This document shows positions 1 to 12,860 of a stretch of 64,000 nt of DNA, piece after piece. Both the position numbers and the translations under genes were made by a program. Under the pieces are notes generated by a model, which was not told the DNA's origin, did not search any database, and was given only the letters and a program-made list of their open reading frames with translations. The stretch comes from Brassica napus (taxonomy: Eukaryota; Streptophyta; Magnoliopsida; Brassicales; Brassicaceae): NCBI RefSeq assembly GCF_020379485.1, contig NC_063448.1, positions 17,445,726 through 17,509,725 of the forward strand, read 5' to 3'. Positions within the stretch are counted from its first letter, which is position 1, and the number at the start of each line of letters is the position of its first letter.

Positions 1-1339
1 CTTTTTCGTTTATTTATTGACTAGGTATGTTGCCCACACATGCATATATAATTATCTTACAGATATTAATTCAGAGATCATCAAAAAAAATTTATTTATG
101 TTCTCAAAAAAAAAAATTTGAACATGAAATTATTTATACCTAACAAAGTTGTTTATCAAAATAAATATGATTTTTATTGCATTTAGAAAAAAAATAGAAA
201 CACAAAGTATATAATTTTTTGGAAAAAAAAAACAATACAACTTTTCATAACATGTGACATTAAATTTTATTAATATTCTTCAGAAAAACATTGACAACAT
301 GAAATTACATACATCTCATCTGAAATGATAAAAACAATTCTGGTGTTAAAACAAAAAAAAAAATCGAATAAAAAATTGTTTGCCCTTTTTTACCGGTAGT
401 AAAATTAAAAATATAAATTTTTTATTACTTAAATATATTTATTAAAAAATTTAGTAATATTTTAAAGTTTTTTTTAACGATTTGGGATGTATAAAAGTGA
501 ATTTGATTTTGATAATTAATAATAGTAAAAAAACAAATTAGATCTTAAGATAATTAATTTTAAACTTTTATGACTGAAACAATATCCTTTTACGATAACG
601 ACACAATATATGTATGAAATATCTCATACTCTAAAACACATTTTATTTGTTAGCCAAATTTTATGATATTAATTTATAATTGAATTATCAAATAAAATAT
701 GTATATTCTTTTAACTAAGGATATCATGATTCTTAATCCAAACCAATACACAAAATACATTCCTTAATTCGTAAATTAAATAATAAAACAAATTTACCTT
801 TTATAAAAATAAATTTTACACAGTAGATTATAGTAGATTTACTTTAGATATGTCTTCATTTAAGGTTAAACTTAATCAAATATTATTATAGCAGGTTTAT
901 TTTAGATATATTAATCATTTAAGATTTTATATTTTCATTAAACTTAATCAATTATACCAATAATACAATTTACAACTACGTTATGCTACATTGAAAATTA
1001 TAACTGTAATATAAGATTGGATCTCTGCTTTTTCAGTTTAACAGAAGTAACACCGACTTTGGAAATCAATGTTTTGCGTATTAAATTTTTCAAAAACATA
1101 GTGATCATTTTAAGTATAATTTTATTATTAATTATTAATTTATATCTACAGAAATAAATACAGACATTTAATTTTTATATTTTTTTCCACCGCACTGTCA
1201 CACAAACAAAGGGAAAAGTTGTACTAACAAATAAATATTAAACTTATATAACCAAATAATCAAATTTTAAATTTTAAATTATATTATAGAGATTATTTTA
1301 TAATAAATTAAAAATATGATAAATAAACAAAATCTTTCT
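1..1339. other. AT-rich intergenic DNA, no gene seen
   Basis: This stretch is very AT-rich with many homopolymer A and T runs. I see no coding frame, no RNA gene and no clear repeat boundary. It reads as ordinary plant intergenic sequence. Confidence 0.6.
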
Positions 1340-3340
1340 CTCCTCTCATGTTGCCACATAGGATTTCAGGTCAGAAAGTCAGTGATCTTGAATGCGCCAC
1401 GTGACAGAACAATCAATACGCGGCGTTTCAGTAAATTCAGACTACTCTAATTGTAAAGCGGTGTTACACGGCGTTTTGATATCAGAGTTAACCAGTTTCA
1501 CCTCCGCCTCTATGAAGAAACACATGAGATCTGATAGCGTTCTTTCATCATCATCTAATTGAAACTTAAATTAGGGTTATATACTTCGTCGATCTCTAAA
1601 GCTCTTCAGCAACAATGGTGTTTCGTGATGAAGAGTTAGACGAATCATAAATTAGAAGCTCTGACCGTGTCTTCCATGGCGTCGTTTCGTCTATGGTTCT
1701 AAAAATCTGAACCGTCACGATGGTTTGATTCATCGCTTTAAACATCCGAATTAACTCCATAGACTGACTTTAAGCACGATCTGACATTGAATGAGAGTTA
1801 TCCTCTTCAAGGCGGTGTATCTTAATCTATTTGATATACAATTGGCATGTGCTTTACTTCAGATCTAAGAAGGCTCTGTGTAATTATTTTGTAAGCGTTT
1901 GATTGGAAGCATTAGTACCTAAAGTCTTGGTAGTTCGACGATACGTTTTAAGGTTTTTGCTTTCATCCTACTCTGATTATTTTATGAAATCTGATGCAGA
2001 TTCTTAAAAAGAAACAAGCGTCAGTTCTAAGAATGATTCACTTCTTCTACTCTTTTGCGAGCGGCTCTAGGTATCCTCATATGCCTTATTATCTTTTCTG
2101 ATTGAGCAGTGTGCTTGGTGTTGTTTAAGAACAAAACCTGCTTAGTTTGTTTCTCATAATTCTTATCATAGTGTTGTTAATAAACATGAAGAGATACTGC
2201 TCCTTACATCACGACCTTACAGAACAGTATTGTCAAATATATGTTCTCATCCCATTAGAACTTCTATATCTGTTCTCGCGAGATCCATGTATGTCGTGAT
2301 ATGGTTTAATGTGGGTCACACTTGAGTCATAAGTTTTGTCTGAAGCTTGCAACCCATGTGTTTGTTAAATCATTTTTCTTTTTCATCTCTTTTGTAGACT
2401 GCTATCAGTGGGCTACAAGCAAGGACGCAGTACATGAAGATAATTTGGTCTGTAAGAGTGTTGGAGAAGGCAATAATCAATGGAGACAGAAGATAATATT
2501 GCTAGAGGACTCCAAGTGAGCCAAGCTCAAGCAGAGGAACATCCTCCAGGTGAAGCATAGCAATATTTCTGCAAGACGAGTCAGTGACAGGTATAGGAGA
2601 TATCTATAGTGCGGATCCAAGCCATGTTCATGTCTAAAAAAGTTCAAGATAGTTATCGGAGGATGAAACTCGGAAAGAAGCTCATATAAAAATAATGCTT
2701 GCTTTTTTCATTTTTGAACCTCTCAACCACAGCTCATGAAGAAGATCGTAAGGTTGTGGCATTGGGTGAGAAATACAGTTCGTAGGTAACTTATATAATT
2801 TTGGAATCTTGTGAATTTTTTCTCCAACGAAAACACTAGACTAATGTGAAATGCTTTCTCACAGGTAAGTGGAGTGGCATCAATTCTTACGGGTTCTCCT
2901 TTCGCCTACAGTCTCCACTACTCACACCGGTGCTGCAAGAGCAGCAGCATCATCATTAGATATTTACTCATTTGGGTGTTGTTGGAAGAGGAATGAAGCG
3001 TGTTCTGATGAATGCAACTTCTGCTCTGCAGAGTCGAGTCCTTCAAAGAAACTAGCTCCTGATTCTTCAGACAAAGCAGATGGCAGCTCTTCTTGAAGAT
3101 GAAAAAGGATAGAAATGTCTATTACTACGCTTTAGCAGAAGAAACTGAGTAAAATGTTTCGTGTACCCTCATGGATCCTTCAAGACAAGTTTTTCGAGTT
3201 CTTATATTGTATTTGGGTTCGTACTTAAACGCTTTTAATCGTTAGACTTGAAACTTTTTTTTTTTTGTTAGGGTAAATTGTGAATGGAACTTTCTTTTTT
3301 GTATATGATTTTATCTTTGAAACGTCGCATATTACAGAGG
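1340..3340 (+). other. Possible transcribed region of unknown nature
   Basis: Base composition rises here compared with both sides. A G-box core CACGTG lies at 1398-1403, and pyrimidine tracts followed by AG resemble plant splice acceptors. Only short frames exist: 65 aa at 2322-2519 and 75 aa at 2869-3096, the latter Ser/Ala-rich with several Cys. I recognise no protein family in them. It could be a noncoding transcript, a decayed gene or the edge of an old element. Strand is a guess from the splice-like signals. Confidence 0.25.
2150..2210. repeat. Diverged direct repeat, copy 1 (with 6232-6292)
   Basis: The stretch TTTCTCATAATTCTTATCAT and its continuation through TAATAAAC and ATACTGCTCCTTA recur in the same order and orientation at about 6232-6292 with a few changes. 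The two copies lie about 4 kb apart, so an unrecognised repeat family or a segmental duplication may cover this region. Confidence 0.45.
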
Positions 3341-6300
3341 AACTGAGTCTATATACATACCTATTCCTGACCAATCACCACAGCTAGATGCTTATTTTAT
3401 AGAGAATTTAGGCGCTATACACACATAAATTATCAAAATTAGGAGAATACCTTACCCACTGTTAATCTTTTTTTAATACCAAAACACCCCTACACAACCT
3501 CAACATCTCTATTTGTACTTTCAGATTCTGTATCATAGACTTGGAACCTGAGACCCTACGCTATACGCCATGCACTGTACTTCATCATTACCCCAAAAGA
3601 CGTCAAGGGTAGATGTAGAGACAGCAATTTACATATATATTTGTTGTTTTCTTTGGCTTAAAATGCATAATCTTTCGTTTCTCTTTCTTCATAAAACCTA
3701 GAACCTTTCACTTCTCCTTCTTCGTAATTATCACGGATTTTTAGTGAGTTTTGATAGATTCAATCTCACAAACTCTTGTTGGATTATTGTTAACAAAAGC
3801 AACGTCTCTAGATTTACTCTGCGTCTCTTAATCTCAATAGCTACTCTGATCCTAATGAGTTTTGTCACCGACACATTCTTCTAGTTCGTGCGCAACGGCA
3901 CTTAGAACCTCAACCTTCGTCGTTTCCGTCACCAGACCCACCGCTTCAATGTAATCTTGTTTCTTCTTAACACATATTTCTCAAGTAATTTTATTTCTAC
4001 TTTATAGATGACTCCCAAGTAGAATAAGAAGAAGAGCGAGATGTCCCACCACCCCTTCCCGTTTCCGTTCGTTACGGTGTAAACCCAGCTCATGCTAGAG
4101 AGCAAGATGAATAAGCCAAGGTTAGTAATTTCAAGCGTAACTTCCAAGCGAATTAGTGGGTGTTAATAATAATCTTTTTCAATACCTTGTTGAAATATCC
4201 GCAATGTTTGTATGGTATAGGAATAATTATCAAAGTGGATGTATTCTCATAAAGTTCCATCTAAGATATGTAGTAGACGTTATTGATCAAGATTTGCTTA
4301 TACTATTTCCAGATACCATGCTAGACTATCTTTAATGCTACTATAGTAGAGGCTAAGGTTACCAATTCAACGTTATCTCGGAAAGTAACGTCCAAGAACA
4401 CTAGTACATTTCATCTTAGTTGCTAATAGCTAATGTTGACCTATTTCATTTTGAATTACAGTAATGAAGGAACGTAACAGAGGATAACCGTTTATAACTG
4501 TCACTAGTTATTTAAGTTACTCTATTGTTTTTAGTGAAAGGCTAACAAATGAAAGCTATTATGAATGGTAACTGATACGATAAGTAATTACGGCTGATAA
4601 TTATCTTATGTAGTAGTCGCCGAATGTAAGGAATTATGCTGCGCTATCATGCTTGTAACCACTACATTAAAAAGTGTGAATTGATTTGATTGTTTGTGTT
4701 TTCAGATTGAGGTGATATCCATTATTGCGGATACGACATACTCCCCAGATGACCTGATTTGGGATGACAAAGTTGAGGACGAGAATGTTGACAACCTTGT
4801 CCGGCTAATATAGAAAGGTCACATATTCAAAAAACGATGTTTGTTGGAGGCTCCACTGCAGCTGATCTGGCCCGTATGAGAGCAAAGAAGAAGCAAAAAG
4901 AAAAGAGGCCAAAGAGAAGAAGGAAAGAGAGAGCCAGTCGGTTTTCAAAAGTTAACGTACTTTATTAATGTTACCATTATTACTTAGACATTAACCTTTT
5001 ATAGTAGTATCTAACATTGAATAATATATATGAGTTTACAGTGATCCTTACGTGCTTAAGTTATCCAATTTTGTAACGATATCTCACTAGTTCTTAACTT
5101 CTATCGTAGCAACTATTATTGTCCGGAGATGTTAACATATAATATGAATACTTAACCGCTAACATTTATATATACTACTCTAAATGTTTTGTATACAATC
5201 ACCAATGCTCACACTTCTCACTCTTTTTTAGTTTCATCAGTAATGATTAACCACTAAAGTTCGAATTAACAGTTAATTCGTGTAGTTTATATAATGGTTT
5301 CACCTAATGTGATCCGTTCCACCACACCTCCTACAAGTCTTTGCTTTGCGCCCTATGACACCTTTCTGCATGAACAAGCAAATTGATGTTAAGAACTTTC
5401 AATAACGATTAATAATATTAGTAACAACTAACTTCAATGCATGTTTGGTATATGCTGAAATTAGCTGAAGTCTACCTTTTGAATTCACCATTTGACAAAA
5501 TCCTTATCTTCTTTGACCTACCAGGATAACACTTTGTATTTTGAGATGCTATGTTTAGAGATCCAAGTGTGTATGCCTCCGGTGCAGGTGTCATGTAATC
5601 TTCAGCTGGATCTAATAAGGTATAGATGCTGACTTTGGATGCAGGTCAACTATTAAAATAACACAAACATTTATAGTTACCAGATAAGATCAAACATTAA
5701 CATTCAATATAAACTATTACGTTGTAAGATCACACATGCGACATACGTATGGTCAATGCCATACTTAATCTGTTATACACAGACTTTCTCCGATTTTTTT
5801 TGTAATTTTTTTAGTTTACCTTACATAATTACCTAATAAAACAAGTGTAAAGAGAAGATAATAGCTGCAGACCCTACAATGGCGTAACCAAACAAGTGGA
5901 TGGGGAAGAAATTAGCTGGAGACCTACATCTCTATGCAATCCTACTATTGTACTATAAAGATCTAACCAATCTATCTCTCCTCACGTTTCCATCGTACTT
6001 CACTTAGCTGCAGGGGCATTTCCGGCAAGACACACACAATAAGACATAGTGATCGTGAGTTTTTTTATGACTTTAGGGTAGTTTTCTAATTCTCAGTTCA
6101 CTAAGGTATATTGGACCAATTATCTCTATTTTATATACATCAAGGATAGTGTACTTGATTTTTTCAAGAATAGATATTTAATAACAATTCTTTTTGTGTA
6201 AATGATTTTATATACATCGAGAAGATGATTTTGTTTCTCATAATACTTATCATAGTGTTGTTAATAAACTCTTCAGGTATACTGCTCCTTAAATTATGAG

Positions 6301-7918
6301 ACAGATGAAGATGAAGAACAATCCATATACTATTCCTAATATTACGACATTTTCTGCTGATAACATATTTCTACAAATTTTGTTTTGAAAGAATTATGAG
6401 ATGAGAGCATTCAAACAAATCCAGTTTTCATTTTCGATGCTTCTTGCATAATCTCTATTTTGATTATGTGCAAGCTAGCCGTGCAATTCATTTGGTTTAG
6501 TAAAAGTGATTATGTCTTTGGTTCTCAACATAAAACAAACGATGAGAATATTGTACACTAATGGGACAGGTACTGTCTAAACATACACATTGTTAGTATA
6601 TGCATTACCTTCTAACGCAAGTAAGCTTGGTAAGGTCTCTTACCACTATGAAGCCCTTTGCCATCTTGGATATTTACACAAAGTATCAAAAACACTACAA
6701 TACTATGTGAAATTAAGTTATGTTTCTTCGACAAATATCACTCTTTCCTCGATGAAGGTGAAAATGGCATCTTTTTTTTTTTGTTGGACAAAGGTGAAAA
6801 TGGCATTTTAAGAAGAACTAATAATAATAAGCTGACATCTATTACTCTTTTTCCTAGATAAGGCCCAAACTCTTTTTACAAACAAAATCTATTTATATAA
6901 ACTTACCAATTTTTGCAAACCCATAGCACAAAACAATAACCTCCCCAATTATGAATTGGAAGTTTTAAAAAGGCCAACAACTTCAACACCATTAAAAGTC
7001 CACGTAGCTTATCAAATATGTCACATCAACGCTTCTTCTCCAAACTAAACTGCTCTCACAAATCAAATTGACCAACATTGTATACAATAAACCGGAGCAA
7101 ACAAAATAACTCACTGCATTTAATTCTTCTTTTAGTTCATTTCCTGGAATCAACTCCTCCCGCGAATTACTATTATCATATGCATTATTTCCAAATGCAA
7201 ATATAACATACAACAATCAGAGCTTTGGGAATTCTTAGAATCCTCACGATTATACAAATTTTACATGATCTTTTAACCGCAAGGCAACCAAAGTTGTGTC
7301 ATACTTAAAACTAATCGTAGCTTCCTTCATTTTATTATTGAACACACTCATAAAAACATAACTAAAATATCTAACAATGTGAAGTTCACAATTTATTTGT
7401 AATATATATCCTATAAAATAAAACATTAAAATCAATAGGAAATTAAACAATGTCCTAACTAATAATGATTTCACAATTCTGTTGGAACGGAAATAACACA
7501 AATTTTGAAACCATATACCTACAACCCAACACAATTAGTTCGAAAACCCAAAGAAAATTAGTAAACAGCCCAAACATCATACCACGCGTTACGCTTAATG
7601 TCAACTCGACTTTCACACTCAACCAAATTAGACGTAATGTTACGAAGATCTACAATTATATCTCCAAATCATTTTGTCGCTATTATTTGTTGAATCAATT
7701 TGATTGGTTATACATTTTACAATCTTTTTCATTAAAACTTATATAAGTAAGATAAACGAATATTTAGATAATGGGTCCGATTAGTTGAAGCTTTTTTGAC
7801 TAAAAATATAAAAAATTTTAAACCTCTGATTTAAGAGAAAATAAAACATAAAAATATACGGTTGTAGATTTAAGGTGATGGTCTATTAAACTATTTGAAT
7901 ACTAATTGGAAACAAAAT
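3341..7918. other. Intergenic DNA with unrecognised short frames
   Basis: I find no gene I can name. A basic stretch near 4838-4935 can be read as a Lys/Arg-rich peptide but has no open context. The second copy of the 2150-2210 repeat lies near 6232-6292. The rest is AT-rich with short frames on both strands that look random. Confidence 0.5.
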
Positions 7919-8368
7919 TCACACTACAAGAAAACACAACTATAGCGACGAAAATTAACGAGAAAAACTAATCCTCGTAAATTTACGTCGACTTTACGAG
8001 TATCTTACGAGGAAATTTAAAATCAACGTTAGTTCGTCGTAAAATAACGACGAAATGATTTCGTCGTAAAAACGACGAAATGATTTTGTCGTAAAAACGA
8101 CGTAACATAACATGGTTTTTACGAGGAAAAATGGTTTCCTCGTAAACTCGAGGTAACAATAGCGTCTACTCTACGAGGAGATATTTTACGTTAACTTAAT
8201 GACAAAATTTCGAGTCCACCAACTTTGTAGTTGTAACACGTTTTTTGTTTCGGCTACCTAACTAAATTTCGTCGTAAATTCCTAGTAAAATTTCAACTAC
8301 CAGATTCAAAATTTCCTATAAATATGGACGTTTGAACATCATTTTAAGCACACCAACAAGAAAAAAAA

Positions 8369-11300
8369 ATGTCGGGCTCCGGTAATATTTTCGAGTTGCG
8401 GAGGTTGATGTATATGCACAGAGATGCTAACGGGAGAGTGACGAAAGAGTATCTCGAAAGGCTGGAGACATTTATGCATCAAGCAGATTCCACACCGCTC
8501 ACCCAAGAAAGCAGTAAGATATTCTGTCCTTGTCCGAAATGCAACAATTCGAAATTGGCAAATCGTGAAAATGTTTGGAAGCATTTAATAAATAGAGGTT
8601 TCACGCCAAATTACTATATCTGGTTTCAACATGGAGAAGGTTATAATTATGAGAATGAAGCTAGTGGTAGTAATAGCAATTTTCAGGAAGAAACGGTTGA
8701 TCATCATTTGCATAATGAACATAGTTACCATCAGGAGGAGCAGATGGTAGATTATGATAGGGTTCATGATATGGTAGATGATGCATTCGTAGCTCATGAT
8801 GAAGATGAAGAACCTAACATAGATGCAAAAAAGTTTTATGAAATGTTAGATGCTGCGAATCAGCCACTTTATAGTGGTTTTAGAGAAGGTCTCTCTAAAT
8901 TGTTGTTGGCTGCTAGAATGATGAATATTAAAACTGATCACAATCTACCTGAAAGTTGCATGAATGAATGGGCAGACTTGTTTAAAGAGTATTTGCCGGA
9001 AGACAATATGTCTGTTGGTTCTTATTATGAGATTCAGAAACTGGTTTATAGTCTTGGGTTGCCTTCGGAGATGATAGACGTTTGCATCGACAATTACATG
9101 ATCTACTGGGGAGATGATGAGAAGTTAGAAGAATGTCGATTCTGCAAGAAGCCATGATTCAAGCCGCAAAGACAAGGACGTAATAGGGTACCATACCAAA
9201 GGATGTGGTACCTACCAATTACAGACAGATTGAAAAGATTGTACCAATCTAAGCAGACTGCCGGAGGGATGAGATGGCATGCCGAGCATACTCAGACGGA
9301 TGGTGAGATGACTCATCCATCAGATGCAAGAGCCTGGAAATATTTTAACAAAGTACATCCGGAATTCGCTAGCAATAGCCGGAATGTGTATCTCGGATTA
9401 TGCACATATGGATTTAGTCCATTCGGAATGTCATGGAGACAATATTCATTGTGGCCAGTCTTTCTTACGCCATATAACCTGCCACCGGAGATGTGCATGC
9501 AACGGGAGTTGCTATTCTTGACCATATTAATACCTGGTCCGAACCGTCCAAAAAGGTCTCTGGATGTTTTCCTATAACCACCGATAAAAGAGTTGAAGGA
9601 TTTGTGGTCAATAATGGTGAGGACGTATGACTCCTCAACGAAGACGAATTTTACGATGCGAGCGATGCTTTTGTGGACCATAAGTGACTTTCCTGCCTAT
9701 GGGATGTTGTCTGGAAGGACTACACATGGGAGATTAGCTTGTCCATATTGTAATGGAACGACAAATGCGTTTCAACTGAAGAATGGTAAGAAGATAAGTT
9801 GGTTCGATTGTCACCGTCGATTTCTTCTCGTTGGCCATCCGTACCGAAGAAACAAGAAATTATTTAGGCCCAAAAGGGTTGTGAGAGACACTCCTCCTCC
9901 ATATCTAACTGGAGAACAAATTGAAGCGCAAATCGATTACTACGGAGCTAACGAAATAGTTCGTTGTGGTGGTAATTGGCATGTCCCCGGTAATATGCCT
10001 GATTTTTACGGTGTTCGGCACAACTGGCACAAGAAGAGCATATTTTGGGAGTTGCCATATTGGAAGGATCTTCTTATGCGCCACAATCTCGATGTGATGC
10101 ATATAGAGAATAATTTCTTTGAGAACATCATGAATACAATATTGAATATCCCAGGGAAGACAAATGACAACATAAAATCGAGGTTGGACTTGCCGGATAT
10201 TTGCTCAAGAAGTGAGTTACATATAAAAAGCAATGGACAAGTTCCCGTTCCGATCTTCAGATTGTCTTCAGAATAAAAGTCGGTGTTGCTCAACTTGGTG
10301 GCATCAGAAGTGAAGTTCCCCGATGGGTATGTTTCAAATCTCACTAGATGTGTTGAAAAAGGTCAAAAGTTTTCGGGGATGAAGAGTCATGATTGTCATG
10401 TCTTTATGCAATGACTACTTCCCTTTGCATTTGCGGAGCTACTTCCAACAAATGTACATGAAGCACTTGCAGGTAATATATTATAACGCATTAATTTTAT
10501 AATGGTTTAGTTTTCAATAATATATGACTACTAATGTGTTTAATTGTTTCTGGAATATACAAGGCATTAGAGTATTTTTTTTCAGAGATCTGAGCACACG
10601 CACTCTTAAAGAAGAAGTCGTGGAACAACTTCACGAGAACATTCCCATCTTATTGTGCAACTTGGAGAAGATATTTCCTCCGGGATTTTTTGACATCATG
10701 GAGCATCCATATGAGGCATGGCTTCGTGGACCTGTACATTACGGATGGATGTATCAGTATGAGCGAGCCATGAAATATTTGAAGGGAAAAGTAAAAAACC
10801 TTGCAAAAGTTGAAGATTCTATAATTGCTGGAAGTTTGACGAAAGAAACTTCTCACTTCACATCGTACTACTTTACGTCAAAAGTACGTACCCAGAAAAG
10901 AGGTCCAAGAAGATATGATGATGGTGGTGTCGCGCCAACATATGCAGTTGCTGGTGTTCCAGACATCTTTACCTAGATTGGGCGAATTGGTGGGAAATCG
11001 AAAGAGGTTTGGTGGTCGAGTGAAGAAGACGCTCATAGTGGACACACCTATATTCTACTCAATTGCGAGGATCCATTGATGCGTTATTTTGAAAGGTAAC
11101 ATATTTTATGGAAACTTCTAAACAAATATAAGTATAAATTATATAATTTTCAAAGATTAATTAATTAAAATAAAATATAATTTTACAGCCTATTTGTTTC
11201 TCAAGTCGAAGAAACATTCCCAGGTATATCCACAAGTGACGTAGACAGAAGGAAAAATCAACACTTTATTAAGTTGTTGAAGAATCATGTATTAACTCAA

Positions 11301-11937
11301 ACTCTTAATTTTTGCAGGTTGATCGATCACTCTTTTTTCATACATGATCTGTATTTCAACGTTCTCTTTATTTTTGCAGGTTGATTATGACAACGACGCA
11401 GATTACCCTACGTGGTTTCACGAAGTAATTCAAGCTCCACTTGCAAAGGTCACCACATCACAGATGTATTTCACACGAAACTATACTTTTCACACATATG
11501 AGTATGGTAGACAGCGGGCGACCAGTAACTATGGAATATGTGTGAAAGGTGAAACAGATTTCTACGGGATCTTGCAGGAGATTATTGAAGTGAAATTCCC
11601 AGGGTTATTGAAGCTGAAATGCGTCCTCTTCAAATGTGAATGATTCGACCATGTCGTCAACAGAGGTGTTCGGTTTAACAAATTTAGTGTAGTTGATGTC
11701 AATGGTGGACGAAGGTACAACCAATTTGACATACATGATATGTATGATTAATTTCTACGTTGTCTTTATTTTTGTAGGTACAACAAATTCGAGCCTTTCA
11801 CCTTAGCTTCACAAGCATACCAAGTTGGCTTCCTTCCATACCCTCGGATGAGAGAATCGGGAATAAATTGGTTAGTCGTGATCAAAGTTACACCTCGTGG
11901 ACGAATCATCAGTGGAGAAGAACCACCATTGCAGTAA
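8369..11937 (+). pseudogene. TNP2-type CACTA transposase, broken
   Basis: The first exon runs in one frame from 8369 to about 10472. It starts with a transposase-associated Cys/His region (FCPCPKCNN at about residue 50) and continues with the TNP2 core (WYLPITDRLKRLYQS, HNLDVMHIENNFFENI). Four in-frame stops interrupt it: TGA at 9155, TAA at 9575, TAA at 10274 and TGA at 10412. A second exon from about 10563 carries a DUF4218 domain (LHENIPILLCNLEKIFPPGF), with a short internal deletion in the MEHPYEAWL stretch. The DUF4216-like end (TRNYTFHTYEYGRQR) lies at about 11382-11937 with another TGA at 11641. The family cuts and inserts CACTA elements. Three of the four first-exon stops fit C-to-T change (CGA to TGA, CAA to TAA), judged from memory of the family. 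Confidence 0.9.
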
Positions 11938-12216
11938 GAACAGATAAATGAAGTCGAGGAACCTGAACAAAAAATTGATGACATCCTTCTCATTGATCCG
12001 CATAATCATGAGTACAAAGATCTTACCGAGGATGCCGCGGACAAAGCTGTTGAAGACGAGTTTAATAAAAATGATGATGTTTCTAGTGATGAAGAGAATG
12101 TCGATGTATCCGATTGATGTATTTGTTTTTATATGATTGATTTTCAGACTTAATGCATGTGATTTGATGGGTTTAATCATGAAAATCTATTTATATAATT
12201 TGATTTTGTGTAAGGT

Positions 12217-12255
12217 AATGAGGGGGGGGAGGGGGGGGGGAGGGGGGGGGGGGTT
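12217..12255 (+). repeat. Poly-G tract
   Basis: Three G runs of about 8, 10 and 12 bases, broken by single A bases, lie just 3' of the TNP2 pseudogene inside the CACTA element. Such a tract could fold into a G-quadruplex on the plus strand. The exact length should be treated with care, since homopolymers are prone to assembly error. Confidence 0.8.
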
Positions 12256-12424
12256 GAATTAGAAAGAAGAGATTGAGATAATAAGTTAAGGAATTGTGGT
12301 TTTAGAATTTGGGGTTTGGAATGGAAAGAAGAGATTGAGGTTAAAGGGGAGATGGGTTTGGGGTTTGGAATATATGAAGTAGAAGATATGGAAGATGGGG
12401 TTTGGGGTTTCGGATTTTAGGGAT

Positions 12425-12790
12425 TTAAACATAATCCTCGTTAATTCCTCGTAAACTTACGACGAACTTACGACGAACCCTAAAAATAAAGAACGCGGGA
12501 CTCGTTAATTCCACGTACGCAGAATTCGTCGTAAAGACCTCGTAATAGGAAAACGCGGGCCTTTGTATTTCCTCGTAAATAAAAACATGGGCCTTGCTAT
12601 TTCCTCGTAAATTAACGAGGAACTTCCGACGAATCCTAAAATTAAAGAACGCGGGACTCGTTAATTCCACGTAAGCAGAATTCGTCGTAAAGACCTCGTA
12701 ATAGGAAAACGCGGGCCTTGCTAATTCCTCGTAAAAAAAACACGGGCCTCGAGAGTTCCTCGTAACTTTACGAGGAAATTACGAGGGTTA
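12425..12790. repeat. Internal copy of CACTA subterminal-type repeats with 156-bp tandem duplication
   Basis: Between the two transposase pseudogenes lies a cluster of CCTCGTAA and TTACGACGAA motifs like those at the element ends. Within it a unit starting AAAGAACGCGGGACTCG at 12488 repeats from 12644, giving a 156-bp tandem duplication. The cluster sits immediately upstream of the second gene, where its promoter would be. Confidence 0.8.
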
Positions 12791-12860
12791 CTAATTTCTT
12801 ATATATACACGCGAGCTTCTCACTTCCATTTCGTCTCCACTTTCTCTCTCTTTTGTAGCA

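Noticed and set aside
2869..3096. 75-aa frame as a Cys-rich secreted peptide
   Set aside because: It has no signal peptide, no known Cys pattern and no family match.
9313..9681. 122-aa minus-strand frame
   Set aside because: It lies antisense to the TNP2 pseudogene, which explains the open frame.
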